Assembly (NCBI GenBank): GCA_021323955.1
Contig: JAJPKC010000462.1
Coordinates: 1 to 47,214 of the forward strand
Reading direction: 5' to 3'
Length of the DNA: 47,214 bases
From: Oscillatoriales cyanobacterium Centralia_MAG_596
GTDB lineage: Bacteria > Cyanobacteriota > Cyanobacteriia > Leptolyngbyales > Leptolyngbyaceae
Each line of letters starts with the position of its first letter. Within the stretch, counting starts at the first letter, position 1. Under the pieces are notes generated by a model. It did not search any database. It saw only the letters and a list, made by a program, of their open reading frames with translations, and was not told where the DNA came from. Position numbers and translations under genes: made by a program. Of this stretch, positions 36,711-45,847 are shown in pieces.

Positions 36711-39029
36711 ATGTTTCAGGGTAAGCGAACAAAACAACAGCTCAGTGCCATTTGCCTGACCGGACTATTAGCCGGGATCCCACTGGTGCAGCCGCTTGGG
36801 GTGCCCGTGGCTCAAGCCCAGATGGCTGTACCCGCGATTGTCCGCCAGGGCTTTACTCAACTGGCGCAGGGACTGGTAAACGATGCGATCGCCACGTTTC
36901 AGAGTGCCATTCGCCAGTATCCCGATGTGATTGAGGCCAAGCTGGGGCTGGCGATCGCCTATCGGCGGGCAGGACGGGATGCTGACGCCTGGCAGACCTA
37001 TCAGCAGGTGTTGGCGCAAGACCCCAATAATCAACTGGCGCTGAAAACAGTTGGTGTCCTGGGTGGGTTTCGCCCTGAGTGGCAGCAAAAGGGCGTTGAA
37101 GCTCTGACCACGTTGCTCACGCTTAACCCCAATGATGGGGAGGCGCGATCGCAGCGAGCGTTGCTGTACGGCTATCAGGGACAATTTGCGGCAGCGCTGG
37201 CTGATTACCAGATTGTATTGCAGCGAAACCCCACTCCAGAAGCACTTCTGGGCGCAGCGCAGGTCTACACCTACAGCGGTAATTACGCGCAGGGGTTGGA
37301 TCTTTTTAATCGCTATCAGTCCACGGGACGATCCGTGAGTGGCACGGCGGCCATTGCCTACGCGCGCGCGCTGCGTGGAACGGGCAATGCCGCGCAGGCG
37401 ATTCAAATCCTGCAGGCCCAGCTTCCTCGCCAGCTGAACGCCACCGCGATTCAAATGCGATCGGAACTGTCCCAGGCCTATCTGGACAATCACCAGCCAA
37501 CCGAAGCACTGGCCGTGCTGGATCCCCTGCGTGGGCGCTCCGATGCGCGTCTGGCGCTGGCACGGGCACTGAACGAAATCGGGCAGCGCCAAAATCTTCC
37601 AACCTTGCTCAATGACGCGGCTGGGCTGTACCAACAGGCGCTCAGCAGTACTCCCAATCCGTCACCCGTCTTGCTGCGGGAAGCGGCAGATGTGTTGAGT
37701 GGCATTCCGTCGCAGCGTCAAACTGCCCTGCAGATTTATAAACAGCTCGTGCAGCAGCAACCCAACGATCGCGTCCTGGTGCTCCAGACGATGGCACTGG
37801 AAAACCAGCTCGGTCTGCTGTCCAGGGCGGATCTGCGCCGACAGTTGCGATCGCTGCTGCAACCGCTGCCAACCAACCCGGTGGAACAGCAGGCACTCGC
37901 GCGGGTGCTTACGCGCATTGACCCCGACCCCGAACTGCTGCCGATTTATCAAAGTCTGCTGCAGGCAAATGTAAACGAGCCATTTCTCAATTTCCGGCTG
38001 GCGCAACTGCTGATTGAGCGTAATGACCTGGCCGGTGCAAAAGCGGCGATTGCGGCTTATCAGGCAACGTCCGTTGGTGCGGCTGATCAGGCTCCGCAGC
38101 TCTTGCTGGCTGAGATCGAGCGCCGCCAGGGAAATCTGGACGCAGCCGCCCAGCGCTACCAGGCTCTCACCACTGCCAGTACCGCCGATCTGGATGTACA
38201 AGCGGCTGCGCTGCGTGGGTTGGCGGGTATTCGGCTCGCTCAGGGGCGTTCGGGCGATGCGCTCGCCCTGTATGACCAACTTTTGGCCAAAAATCCGCAG
38301 GATCTACAGGTGCAGTTAGGACGAGCCAGTGTGGCCTATCAAGCCGGACGGCTATCGGCAACAGACGCTGAAGCGGTGCTGAATAACTGGCTGCAAGTGC
38401 GATCGCCGAACGATACCCCGCCCGAACTGTATAGCCTGGTTGGCGCACTGCCCGCTTCGCCGCAGCGAGAAGCGCTGTATTCACGACTGATTGAGGCCGA
38501 TCCCACCAATGTCCAGGTGCAGGTGCGTCTGGTACAGGTGCTGGCGCAGCGTGACCCGTATCGGGCGCAGGCCCAAGTGAATCAGCTCCTTGCCCGTGTG
38601 CGAGCAGCCGCGCCCGATCGCGACAACGTGGGGCTTTACTTCCTGCAGGGACAGCTAGCGCAGGCATTAGGCAACCTGGATCAAGCTGGGGCCGCCTACC
38701 AGTCAATTTTGGCGCGGCAGCCGGATAATGCTGATGCTCTGGCGGCATTGGGTGGTATTCGCTTTCAGCAGCGCCGGTTTGACTCTGCCAATGATCTGTA
38801 CGCGCAGGTACTCACCTACAGACCTGACGATGTGGATGCCCGGAAATCTCTAGCCGAGTTATCAGCGGCTCAGGGCAATTCGCTGGAGGCCATTCAGCAG
38901 TTTGAACAGATCCAACTTCAACAAAGCGCAACAGGCAGTGTTGATCCGGCTCTATCGCAACGGGTGCAGAAAATTCAGGAAGGCTTTCTCCAGCAGCGGG
39001 GGTTTCAACCCTACTGGGAGCGCTATTAA
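36711..39029 (+). CDS. TPR-repeat periplasmic protein, BcsC-like (TPR part)
   Basis: Signal peptide ending VAQAQ, many TPR motifs, 50 bp downstream of the barrel gene and upstream of GH8-bcsB-bcsA. Confidence 0.85.
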   Translation: MFQGKRTKQQLSAICLTGLLAGIPLVQPLGVPVAQAQMAVPAIVRQGFTQLAQGLVNDAIATFQSAIRQYPDVIEAKLGLAIAYRRAGRDADAWQTYQQVLAQDPNNQLALKTVGVLGGFRPEWQQKGVEALTTLLTLNPNDGEARSQRALLYGYQGQFAAALADYQIVLQRNPTPEALLGAAQVYTYSGNYAQGLDLFNRYQSTGRSVSGTAAIAYARALRGTGNAAQAIQILQAQLPRQLNATAIQMRSELSQAYLDNHQPTEALAVLDPLRGRSDARLALARALNEIGQRQNLPTLLNDAAGLYQQALSSTPNPSPVLLREAADVLSGIPSQRQTALQIYKQLVQQQPNDRVLVLQTMALENQLGLLSRADLRRQLRSLLQPLPTNPVEQQALARVLTRIDPDPELLPIYQSLLQANVNEPFLNFRLAQLLIERNDLAGAKAAIAAYQATSVGAADQAPQLLLAEIERRQGNLDAAAQRYQALTTASTADLDVQAAALRGLAGIRLAQGRSGDALALYDQLLAKNPQDLQVQLGRASVAYQAGRLSATDAEAVLNNWLQVRSPNDTPPELYSLVGALPASPQREALYSRLIEADPTNVQVQVRLVQVLAQRDPYRAQAQVNQLLARVRAAAPDRDNVGLYFLQGQLAQALGNLDQAGAAYQSILARQPDNADALAALGGIRFQQRRFDSANDLYAQVLTYRPDDVDARKSLAELSAAQGNSLEAIQQFEQIQLQQSATGSVDPALSQRVQKIQEGFLQQRGFQPYWERY

Positions 39030-39116
39030 CTCTCCTTGACATTCAACCAGTGATGGCGGCGATCGCAACGATTTTTGCAGCGCAGAAATCGCATTTTGCA
39101 TGAGGTCTATTGAGTA

Positions 39117-40367
39117 ATGCGGCTGACTTTTCCTGTTCTACGAATTGTGGTTGGGCTAATCCTCCTGTCGTGTGCGATCGGGGGGTGCCGTGATCATGCG
39201 TCTTCCCAGGCGCAGAATGTCCCCGTTCCGCAGGGGACATCGATCGCTGCTGTGACTGCTCCGATGCCTCCTGGCGTTGCGTCTGAACTGTTGCAGCAAA
39301 GCTGGAATGCCTATCGCCAGCGTTTCATCCAGCCCGATGGACGGGTGATTGATTGGGAAGCCAACGGGCGATCGACCTCGGAAGGTCAGGCGTACGCCAT
39401 GCTGCGATCGGTCTTGATTGACGACCCTCAGACCTTTGGCCGCACGCTGGACTGGGCCGAGAAAAATTTGCGGCGGACGGTGAACGGTAAGCCATCGGAT
39501 ACTCTCTGGGCGTGGCAATGGGGGCCTGATGCCAAAAAGAACTGGGGCATTCTGGATCGCAATTTTGCCAGCGATGCGGATGTGGACGCGATCACGGCGC
39601 TAATCTTGGCCAGTCGCCGCTGGCAACGGCCAGACTACCTGCGTTTGGCCCAAACGAAGCTGCGCGACCTCTGGCTGCTCGCAACGGTGCCGATCGGGGA
39701 TCAGCGCTATCTTTTGCCGGGGCCGAGTGAGGCGTTTCAGCAGCCCGATCGACTCGTGCTAAATCCGTCCTATTTTTCACCCGCCGCGTTTCGGCTGTTT
39801 GCCCAGGTCGATCGCGCCCACGACTGGCTCCGTTTAATCGACAGTAGCTACCAGGCACTCGAAAAATCGGCTGCCCTCTCGGCAGTCAGCCTGCCAAGTG
39901 ATTGGGTGGCACTCGATGGGAAGACGGGGCAGTTCATTGAACTGACTGAGCCGGGGCCGCTCGTCAGTCGCTACGGGTTTGATGCCTACCGGGTATGGTG
40001 GCGAATTGCCCTGGATGGAGCCTGGTTTGGTGAGCCGAGAGCGCGGGATTACCTCCAGCGGCATCTCGGTAATTTGCAGCAGCAGTGGCGATCGCAACAA
40101 GCGATTCCCGCCCAGATCGATTTGCGGGGCAACAAGGCGGCCAGCTACGAAGCCACGGCTCAGTACGGCACGCTATATGCCGCGTTTCGCCTGATTGATC
40201 CAAATACGGCTGAAGAACTTTATCAAAGGAAATTGCTGACCCAGTATCGCAACGGTATCTGGGATAACGACTCGGCCTATTACAGCCAAAATTTGGTCTG
40301 GCTGGGGCTGTTCCCCCCATCGACCGTCTCTGCCAAACTCCTGCAACCTGCTAACGTTACCCAATAA
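39117..40367 (+). CDS. bcsZ: Glycosyl hydrolase family 8 (BcsZ-like endoglucanase), predicted lipoprotein
   Basis: GRVIDWEANGRSTSEGQAYAMLRSVLIDD, DTLWAWQWGPDAKKNWGILDRNFASDADVDAITALILASRRW; N-term LLSCAIGGC lipobox. Confidence 0.88.
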   Translation: MRLTFPVLRIVVGLILLSCAIGGCRDHASSQAQNVPVPQGTSIAAVTAPMPPGVASELLQQSWNAYRQRFIQPDGRVIDWEANGRSTSEGQAYAMLRSVLIDDPQTFGRTLDWAEKNLRRTVNGKPSDTLWAWQWGPDAKKNWGILDRNFASDADVDAITALILASRRWQRPDYLRLAQTKLRDLWLLATVPIGDQRYLLPGPSEAFQQPDRLVLNPSYFSPAAFRLFAQVDRAHDWLRLIDSSYQALEKSAALSAVSLPSDWVALDGKTGQFIELTEPGPLVSRYGFDAYRVWWRIALDGAWFGEPRARDYLQRHLGNLQQQWRSQQAIPAQIDLRGNKAASYEATAQYGTLYAAFRLIDPNTAEELYQRKLLTQYRNGIWDNDSAYYSQNLVWLGLFPPSTVSAKLLQPANVTQ

Positions 40368-40375
40368 CTCTACCT

Positions 40376-42889
40376 ATGAAACGCTTTCCTCATTGGTTCC
40401 GAGTGCACTCGTCGCGATCGCCCAGCCAACGCCCCAAGTCATGGCCTTTGGGCTGGTGGTTGCTACTCTGCTGTAGCGTTTTAATCACTGGGTTGATTGG
40501 CCCCTCGCTGAGTGGGCAATGGGATGAACCTGCCGTGGCTCAATCGTCTAACGTGCAGAAGCAGGAAGACCAGGTCATTCGGAACTTTACATTGCCCAAA
40601 GCGCCCAGCGAAGCACCCGTCTATCGTCCGGCTCCACCGCCAGCGCCTGCCCCGGTGGAAGAAGCCCCACCGCAGGCTGCGCCAGAGTCCGGTCAGCCCC
40701 CTGCAGAACCGGCAAAAGCCGAGACGAAACCAACGAAACCGACGAAACCGACGACTGACTCGGTGGCCACGAGCCAGTACATTCTGGAGTTTAACCGCAG
40801 TCCGATCGTGGGCAATCGACTGCGACTTCAGGGCGTGTATGCCGAAACTCGACTGGCCTTTACGCGTCCCCGCGATTGGAACCTACAGTCTGCGAAGGCA
40901 TTGATTCGGTTTCAGCACTCGCCAGCGCTGTTGGCCAATCGATCGAATCTGACCGTCCGGGTCAATGGTACGAGTGTGGGCAGTACCCCCCTCAATCGCA
41001 AGCAGTCTCAAATCGGTCAATTCCTGGTAGACATTCCGCCCGCTCTCCTTCAGGATGCCAACGAGATTGCGATCGTGGCGCAGCAAAACACTGACCCAAA
41101 GTGCTCTAACCCCGCGGATCCAATGCTTTGGTCAGAAGTGCTGCCGGACTCCAAACTCTTGTTCAACTATCAGGCGCGATCAATCCCCCTGGATCTGAGC
41201 CGATTCCCCTACCCATTTTTTGACACGCTGGCGCTTGATGCCAGTCGATTGGCTTACATCCGTCCGGCAACCATGAGTGAAACCTGGCTGACGGCAACGG
41301 GCCGCTTTCAGGCTGCAATGGGACGGTTGGCGGACTTTCGCCCGTTGAATACACGCTTTGTGAAAGGGGTCGATGACCTGCAGTGGGACGATCGCCTGAT
41401 TATATTGGGGACACCTGCCGAGCAGCCCATTCTCAAATCACTCAAGCTGCCGTTTGCGATCGCCGATGCACAGATCGTGGATGGGTCAAAAAATGTGCTT
41501 CCGGGTGATGTCGGCGTAGTGATGCTGGCGGCAACGCCGAAGGGCGGCAATTCCATCCTGGTGATCACCGGCAATGGGCCGGAAGGCGTGACCAAAGCCG
41601 CGCAGTTTCTCGTCCAGCCCAAAAATCGTCGCATCGGTTCCGGTCAGGCCATCCTGGTTGATTCGCTGGACGATGTGCCCACACCGCCCGCCCGCCAGTG
41701 GGAACGCGCTTTACCAGACAACAACGCCTTTAAGCTGAGCGACCTGAAAGGTGCTGACAAAGAGCCTTTCAAAGACACGACCGTGCGGGGAACGTCGGCA
41801 CCACCGATCGAGTTTGACTTTCGGGCGCTGCCGGATGACCACTTCACCCGCGGTAGCGCTATGAATCTGGTCTACAGCTATGGGCCGCAGCTCAACCCCC
41901 GGACTTCAGCGGTGGAAGTGTTGCTGGACAATGTCGTGATTGGCGGGAAGCGATTGACCTCAGAAAACGGGGCGACACGAGAATCGTTCAATGTGAATCT
42001 GCCGGAAAACCTCATTACGCCGACCTCCAAGATCGCGATCGCCTTTCGGCTCAACCCACGCGAATCGGGGCAGTGTGGCATCATTACCGATCAGCAGCTT
42101 TGGGGCACCGTACACGCCGAGGACACGAACTTTAAGCTGAACCGGGACAATTCCGTGCAGTTGCCGAACCTGAAACTGCTTCAGGTTGGCTACCCCTTTA
42201 CGGCCCCGCAGGATTTGTCCAGTACGGCGATCATCGTTCCCGACACTCCCTCCGAAACGGAACTGCTGACTATGCTGGCATTTAGCGAACGGTTGGGACG
42301 GCTAAGCCAGGCGGATTCGGTCAAGCTGGGTGTTTACACCGCAGGCACCCTGCCCGATGACGTGCGGAAAGACCATAATCTCGTGGGTATCGGTACACGC
42401 GACAAATTCCCGTTTAATGAAGCCTTTGATCCCAAACAAGGATTTGCGCTGGACAGCTTGTTTTCCCGGATCTGGAATCAGCAAAAAATTCAAACGGTGC
42501 CTGATAAAGGCGGCGTAATTAAGGAAGTGCTGTCGCCCTGGAATGGCGATCGTGTCTTGCTGGCGCTCAGTGGGCAGCAGGCCAGCGGCCTCACAACCGT
42601 TAGAGATGTCCTGGACAAAGACCCCTGGTTTTTCCAGGTAAAAGGGGACACCGTGCTCATCAGTGCAAACCCTGAATCGAACTCGGACTTTGATTCCGAT
42701 GCCTATCAGCTTGGTTTTTTACAGCAAGAATCGCTCCATCGGATCGCCAAAACCGATCCACTCACCGCGATTTCCCGATTTCTCCAGGACAACTGGTTCC
42801 TACTGCCAACGGGCATTATCACCATTTGTTTGCTGCTGTACGGCATTGCTCAACTCTACATTAAGCGCATCGCGGGAGAAACGAAATGA
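40376..42889 (+). CDS. bcsB: Cellulose synthase periplasmic/regulatory subunit BcsB
   Basis: Signal/TM, Pro-rich linker, BcsB-like beta-sandwich domains (LTVRVNGTSVGSTPL, FRLNPRESGQCGIITDQQLWGTV), C-terminal TM anchor; overlaps bcsA start. Confidence 0.9.
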   Translation: MKRFPHWFRVHSSRSPSQRPKSWPLGWWLLLCCSVLITGLIGPSLSGQWDEPAVAQSSNVQKQEDQVIRNFTLPKAPSEAPVYRPAPPPAPAPVEEAPPQAAPESGQPPAEPAKAETKPTKPTKPTTDSVATSQYILEFNRSPIVGNRLRLQGVYAETRLAFTRPRDWNLQSAKALIRFQHSPALLANRSNLTVRVNGTSVGSTPLNRKQSQIGQFLVDIPPALLQDANEIAIVAQQNTDPKCSNPADPMLWSEVLPDSKLLFNYQARSIPLDLSRFPYPFFDTLALDASRLAYIRPATMSETWLTATGRFQAAMGRLADFRPLNTRFVKGVDDLQWDDRLIILGTPAEQPILKSLKLPFAIADAQIVDGSKNVLPGDVGVVMLAATPKGGNSILVITGNGPEGVTKAAQFLVQPKNRRIGSGQAILVDSLDDVPTPPARQWERALPDNNAFKLSDLKGADKEPFKDTTVRGTSAPPIEFDFRALPDDHFTRGSAMNLVYSYGPQLNPRTSAVEVLLDNVVIGGKRLTSENGATRESFNVNLPENLITPTSKIAIAFRLNPRESGQCGIITDQQLWGTVHAEDTNFKLNRDNSVQLPNLKLLQVGYPFTAPQDLSSTAIIVPDTPSETELLTMLAFSERLGRLSQADSVKLGVYTAGTLPDDVRKDHNLVGIGTRDKFPFNEAFDPKQGFALDSLFSRIWNQQKIQTVPDKGGVIKEVLSPWNGDRVLLALSGQQASGLTTVRDVLDKDPWFFQVKGDTVLISANPESNSDFDSDAYQLGFLQQESLHRIAKTDPLTAISRFLQDNWFLLPTGIITICLLLYGIAQLYIKRIAGETK

Positions 42890-45456
42890 CGAGTCCAGTA
42901 TCTGAAGTTCGGTCGGGACGGCGTCGCGGTAAAGCAGAACAGTTGACATTTTGGCTGACTGAGTGGTTTCCCAGTCGCTTCGATCGCGTTTTTCGCTCTG
43001 TCCACAATGTGCAGCTCTTTGGGCTGGGCGTGTTGCTGCTGCTGCTGTCTGTCCCGTTGATCATGACGCCCCTGGAAACATGGCAGCAGACTATAGCGGC
43101 GATCATGCTGGTGCTTCTGGGTTGGGTCGTTGTGCAGATTGAAAAGCGCTACGGCGATCGTCATACCAGCGAACTGCTCCACCTCTTTATGGTGTGGTTG
43201 AGTCTGATTACTACGTTTCGGTACCTTTACTACCGCGTGAGCTATACGCTCAATCTCGATGGCTGGTTAAACGGTCTGTTTAGCATTCTGCTGTTTGCAG
43301 CGGAACTGTACGCCATCATGACGCTGATGCTGGCGTTTTTTCAGACGCTCAAACTCAAGGATCGCCAGCCACCCGATCTATCGCGGGTGCCAGAGGCGTA
43401 TTTGCCGAAGGTCGATGTCTACATTCCGACTTACAACGAGGATGTGGAAATTGTCCGCAAAACAGCCCTGGGCGCACTGGCGATCGACTACCCAGCCGAT
43501 AAAAAGCGGGTCTACATTCTGGATGATGGTCGCGCTGAAAAATACCGGGCACGGCGAGCAGAACTGCGTCAGATGTGCGAAGACCTCGGCTGCACACTGA
43601 TGACGCGGGACAACAACGACCACGCCAAAGCCGGCAATATCAACACAGCCATGCGGAAGACCGATGGCGACTTGATCTTGATCCTGGACTGCGACCATAT
43701 TCCCACGCGCGACTTTCTCCAAAACACGGTCGGCTTTTTTCAAAACGCCAACGTCGCACTGGTGCAAACGCCCCACTGGTTCTATAACCCTGACCCCTTT
43801 GAGCGCAATCTGCTCACCGCTGGTAAGGTGCCCGTGGGCAACGAACTGTTTTACAAAGTGCTGCAAAAAGGCAACGACTTCTGGAATGCGGCCTTTTTCT
43901 GTGGTTCGGCGGCGGTCATTCGTAAAGACTACGTGCTCCAGATCGGTGGAATTGCGACCGAAACGGTGACTGAAGACTGCCATACGTCGTTTCGGCTGCA
44001 CGCTCTGGGCTATGAGTCGGTCTACTACGACAAGATCATGGTGGCGGGACTGGCTCCGGAGAAATTTTCAGCGTATGTGGGTCAGCAGGTACGCTGGGCA
44101 CGGGGGATGGCGCAAATTCTCCGGCTTGAAAATCCGTTGCTCAACCCCCGGCTGAATCTCACGCTTCCCCAACGGCTGTGCTACTTCAGCGCGACCTCGC
44201 ACTTCTTCTATGGGTTTCCCCGGTTGATGTATGCGATCGCACCCACGCTGTTTCTCCTCTTTGGCATCAACCCCATTCGCGGTCTGGGCCTCGAAACGCT
44301 GGCCTACGCGATGCCGCATATTTTTCTGTCTACCTACGCCAACCACATCACCTATAAAAACGTCCGCTTTACGTTCTGGAACGAGATCTATGAGTTTGCC
44401 ATGTCGTTTCAGGCCGGTATCGTGACTCTGTTGGCGTTGATTAACCCCAAACTGGGCAGCTTTAACGTCACTGACAAAGGGGTATCGGTGACCAAGCGCC
44501 GGTTTGACTGGCAGTCTGCGCGGGGGTTGGTCATTGTCACGATTCTGGTGGCGCTCTCGGTGCTGACGGTGCCACTGTGGTTGATCCTGCGCCCTGAGGA
44601 TACAGAGGCTGTTCTGACCAACATGTTCTGGTGTTTCTTCAATCTCGTGCTGCTCATTTCCGCATTGCTGGTGGCGTTCGAGCAGCCCCAACTGCGGCGG
44701 GCACACCGCCTCGATCGCAAACTGGGTGCCGTAATTTACAGCCAGGGGCAGGAATGGCGAGGGCAGACGCTGAATGTCAGCGAAACCGGCTGCCAACTGG
44801 TGCTGGATAGCTGGACGAATCTCCCGGACGAGGTGGAACTGGAACTAATTGGCGACTATGGCACGCGCGCGTTTGTGAATGGGCGCATTATCCGCGTCAC
44901 GCTGATTAATGAAACCCAGGTGGTGATGGCGATCGATTTTCTAACCCCCAGTCGCGCTCAACTGGATGCACTCAGTCTGGTCATTTACTCCGACGTGCGG
45001 GAGTGGTATTCCCAAACGCGGAATGCCATGGATGACCCAATGGAGTCATTTAAATTTATTGCCACCAGTGTTTCGCGATCGTTCCGGGAACCTCAACCCG
45101 CCCCCAACGCGCCGTTAATCCGAAAACAGATTCGGGCGCTGGCTCAGATCTACTGGGAAGGGCATTTCTACACGGCTGTCGCCACCGAAATTGGCGCTCG
45201 TAGCCTCAGGCTGGAGTTGGAACGTGAGGTGATTCCGAATCTGGAGGCCATGCATCAGACGAATGCTCTCGTGGGGTTACTGCTCAGTCAGACTGGCAAC
45301 GATGCGTTGCCCAAACGCCTGCTGGCGCAGGTACAGTCTGTCGAAACGTTTACCGACGCCGCGGGCAGCAAAATCGCGATCGAACTCAGATTCCCCGAAA
45401 ATCTCCGCGATCGCCAGGGTGGCAAAATTAAGGAACTGGTCGAAACGTTGAATTAA
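42886..45456 (+). CDS. bcsA: Cellulose synthase catalytic subunit BcsA with PilZ domain
   Basis: GT2 motifs YILDDGRAEKY, LDCDHIPTRDF, FFCGSAAVIR, VTEDCHTSFRLH, QQVRWARGMAQIL; PilZ RRAHR + NVSETG. Confidence 0.96.
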   Translation: MTSPVSEVRSGRRRGKAEQLTFWLTEWFPSRFDRVFRSVHNVQLFGLGVLLLLLSVPLIMTPLETWQQTIAAIMLVLLGWVVVQIEKRYGDRHTSELLHLFMVWLSLITTFRYLYYRVSYTLNLDGWLNGLFSILLFAAELYAIMTLMLAFFQTLKLKDRQPPDLSRVPEAYLPKVDVYIPTYNEDVEIVRKTALGALAIDYPADKKRVYILDDGRAEKYRARRAELRQMCEDLGCTLMTRDNNDHAKAGNINTAMRKTDGDLILILDCDHIPTRDFLQNTVGFFQNANVALVQTPHWFYNPDPFERNLLTAGKVPVGNELFYKVLQKGNDFWNAAFFCGSAAVIRKDYVLQIGGIATETVTEDCHTSFRLHALGYESVYYDKIMVAGLAPEKFSAYVGQQVRWARGMAQILRLENPLLNPRLNLTLPQRLCYFSATSHFFYGFPRLMYAIAPTLFLLFGINPIRGLGLETLAYAMPHIFLSTYANHITYKNVRFTFWNEIYEFAMSFQAGIVTLLALINPKLGSFNVTDKGVSVTKRRFDWQSARGLVIVTILVALSVLTVPLWLILRPEDTEAVLTNMFWCFFNLVLLISALLVAFEQPQLRRAHRLDRKLGAVIYSQGQEWRGQTLNVSETGCQLVLDSWTNLPDEVELELIGDYGTRAFVNGRIIRVTLINETQVVMAIDFLTPSRAQLDALSLVIYSDVREWYSQTRNAMDDPMESFKFIATSVSRSFREPQPAPNAPLIRKQIRALAQIYWEGHFYTAVATEIGARSLRLELEREVIPNLEAMHQTNALVGLLLSQTGNDALPKRLLAQVQSVETFTDAAGSKIAIELRFPENLRDRQGGKIKELVETLN

Positions 45457-45490
45457 GAGGAACGAACGCGGTTGAAACAAAGCATTCAAA

Positions 45491-45510
45491 GTCCCCCTTT
45501 TTAAGGGGAT
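45491..45510 (+). terminator. Palindromic terminator/REP after bcsA
   Basis: GTCCCCCTTTTTAAGGGGAT, common dispersed cyanobacterial palindrome. Confidence 0.45.
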
Positions 45511-45554
45511 TGAGGGTGATCACCATCAGTCGATGCAATGCCTGGAAGGGGCTA

Positions 45555-45695
45555 ATACGGAATCCGTTTCATGCAGAAGCCCTCCTCTTGTGTACGGGCG
45601 TAGCCTGCGGCAGAAAGATTGAGGTCGAGTTTTAGCGTTTGTGGCCACAGGCTACGCCCCTACCGATACCGCCACTCTACAAACGGATTTGGTAT
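45555..45695. mobile_element. MITE-like element, 141 bp
   Basis: ATACGGAATCCGTTT...AAACGGATTTGGTAT termini (two mismatches); inner GGGCGTAGCCTG/CAGGCTACGCCC arms. Confidence 0.7.
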
Positions 45696-45847
45696 AAAGC
45701 GCGCCCTGACAGGCGCGATCGCCCTTTCTCAACCAGGGTCAACGAGCCAGTTCTAACCTCAAATCATCGCCAATTTCGCTCCAATGCCTCGGTTAGTGGT
45801 TTAAACTGCATGGGAACCCTGGTTTCCACGTGCATCCAGAATTCTTA

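Noticed and set aside
36768-38748. Long minus-strand ORFs (288, 205, 193 aa) across the TPR gene
   Set aside because: Frame shadows of a repetitive, GC-rich TPR CDS; no motifs and mutually overlapping.
43378-44796. Minus-strand ORFs of 207 and 242 aa inside bcsA
   Set aside because: Antisense shadows of a clear GT2 CDS.
33356-45695. Classical composite transposon carrying the cellulose genes
   Set aside because: No transposase seen at either end and no target duplication identified; kept only as a bracketing-MITE hypothesis.
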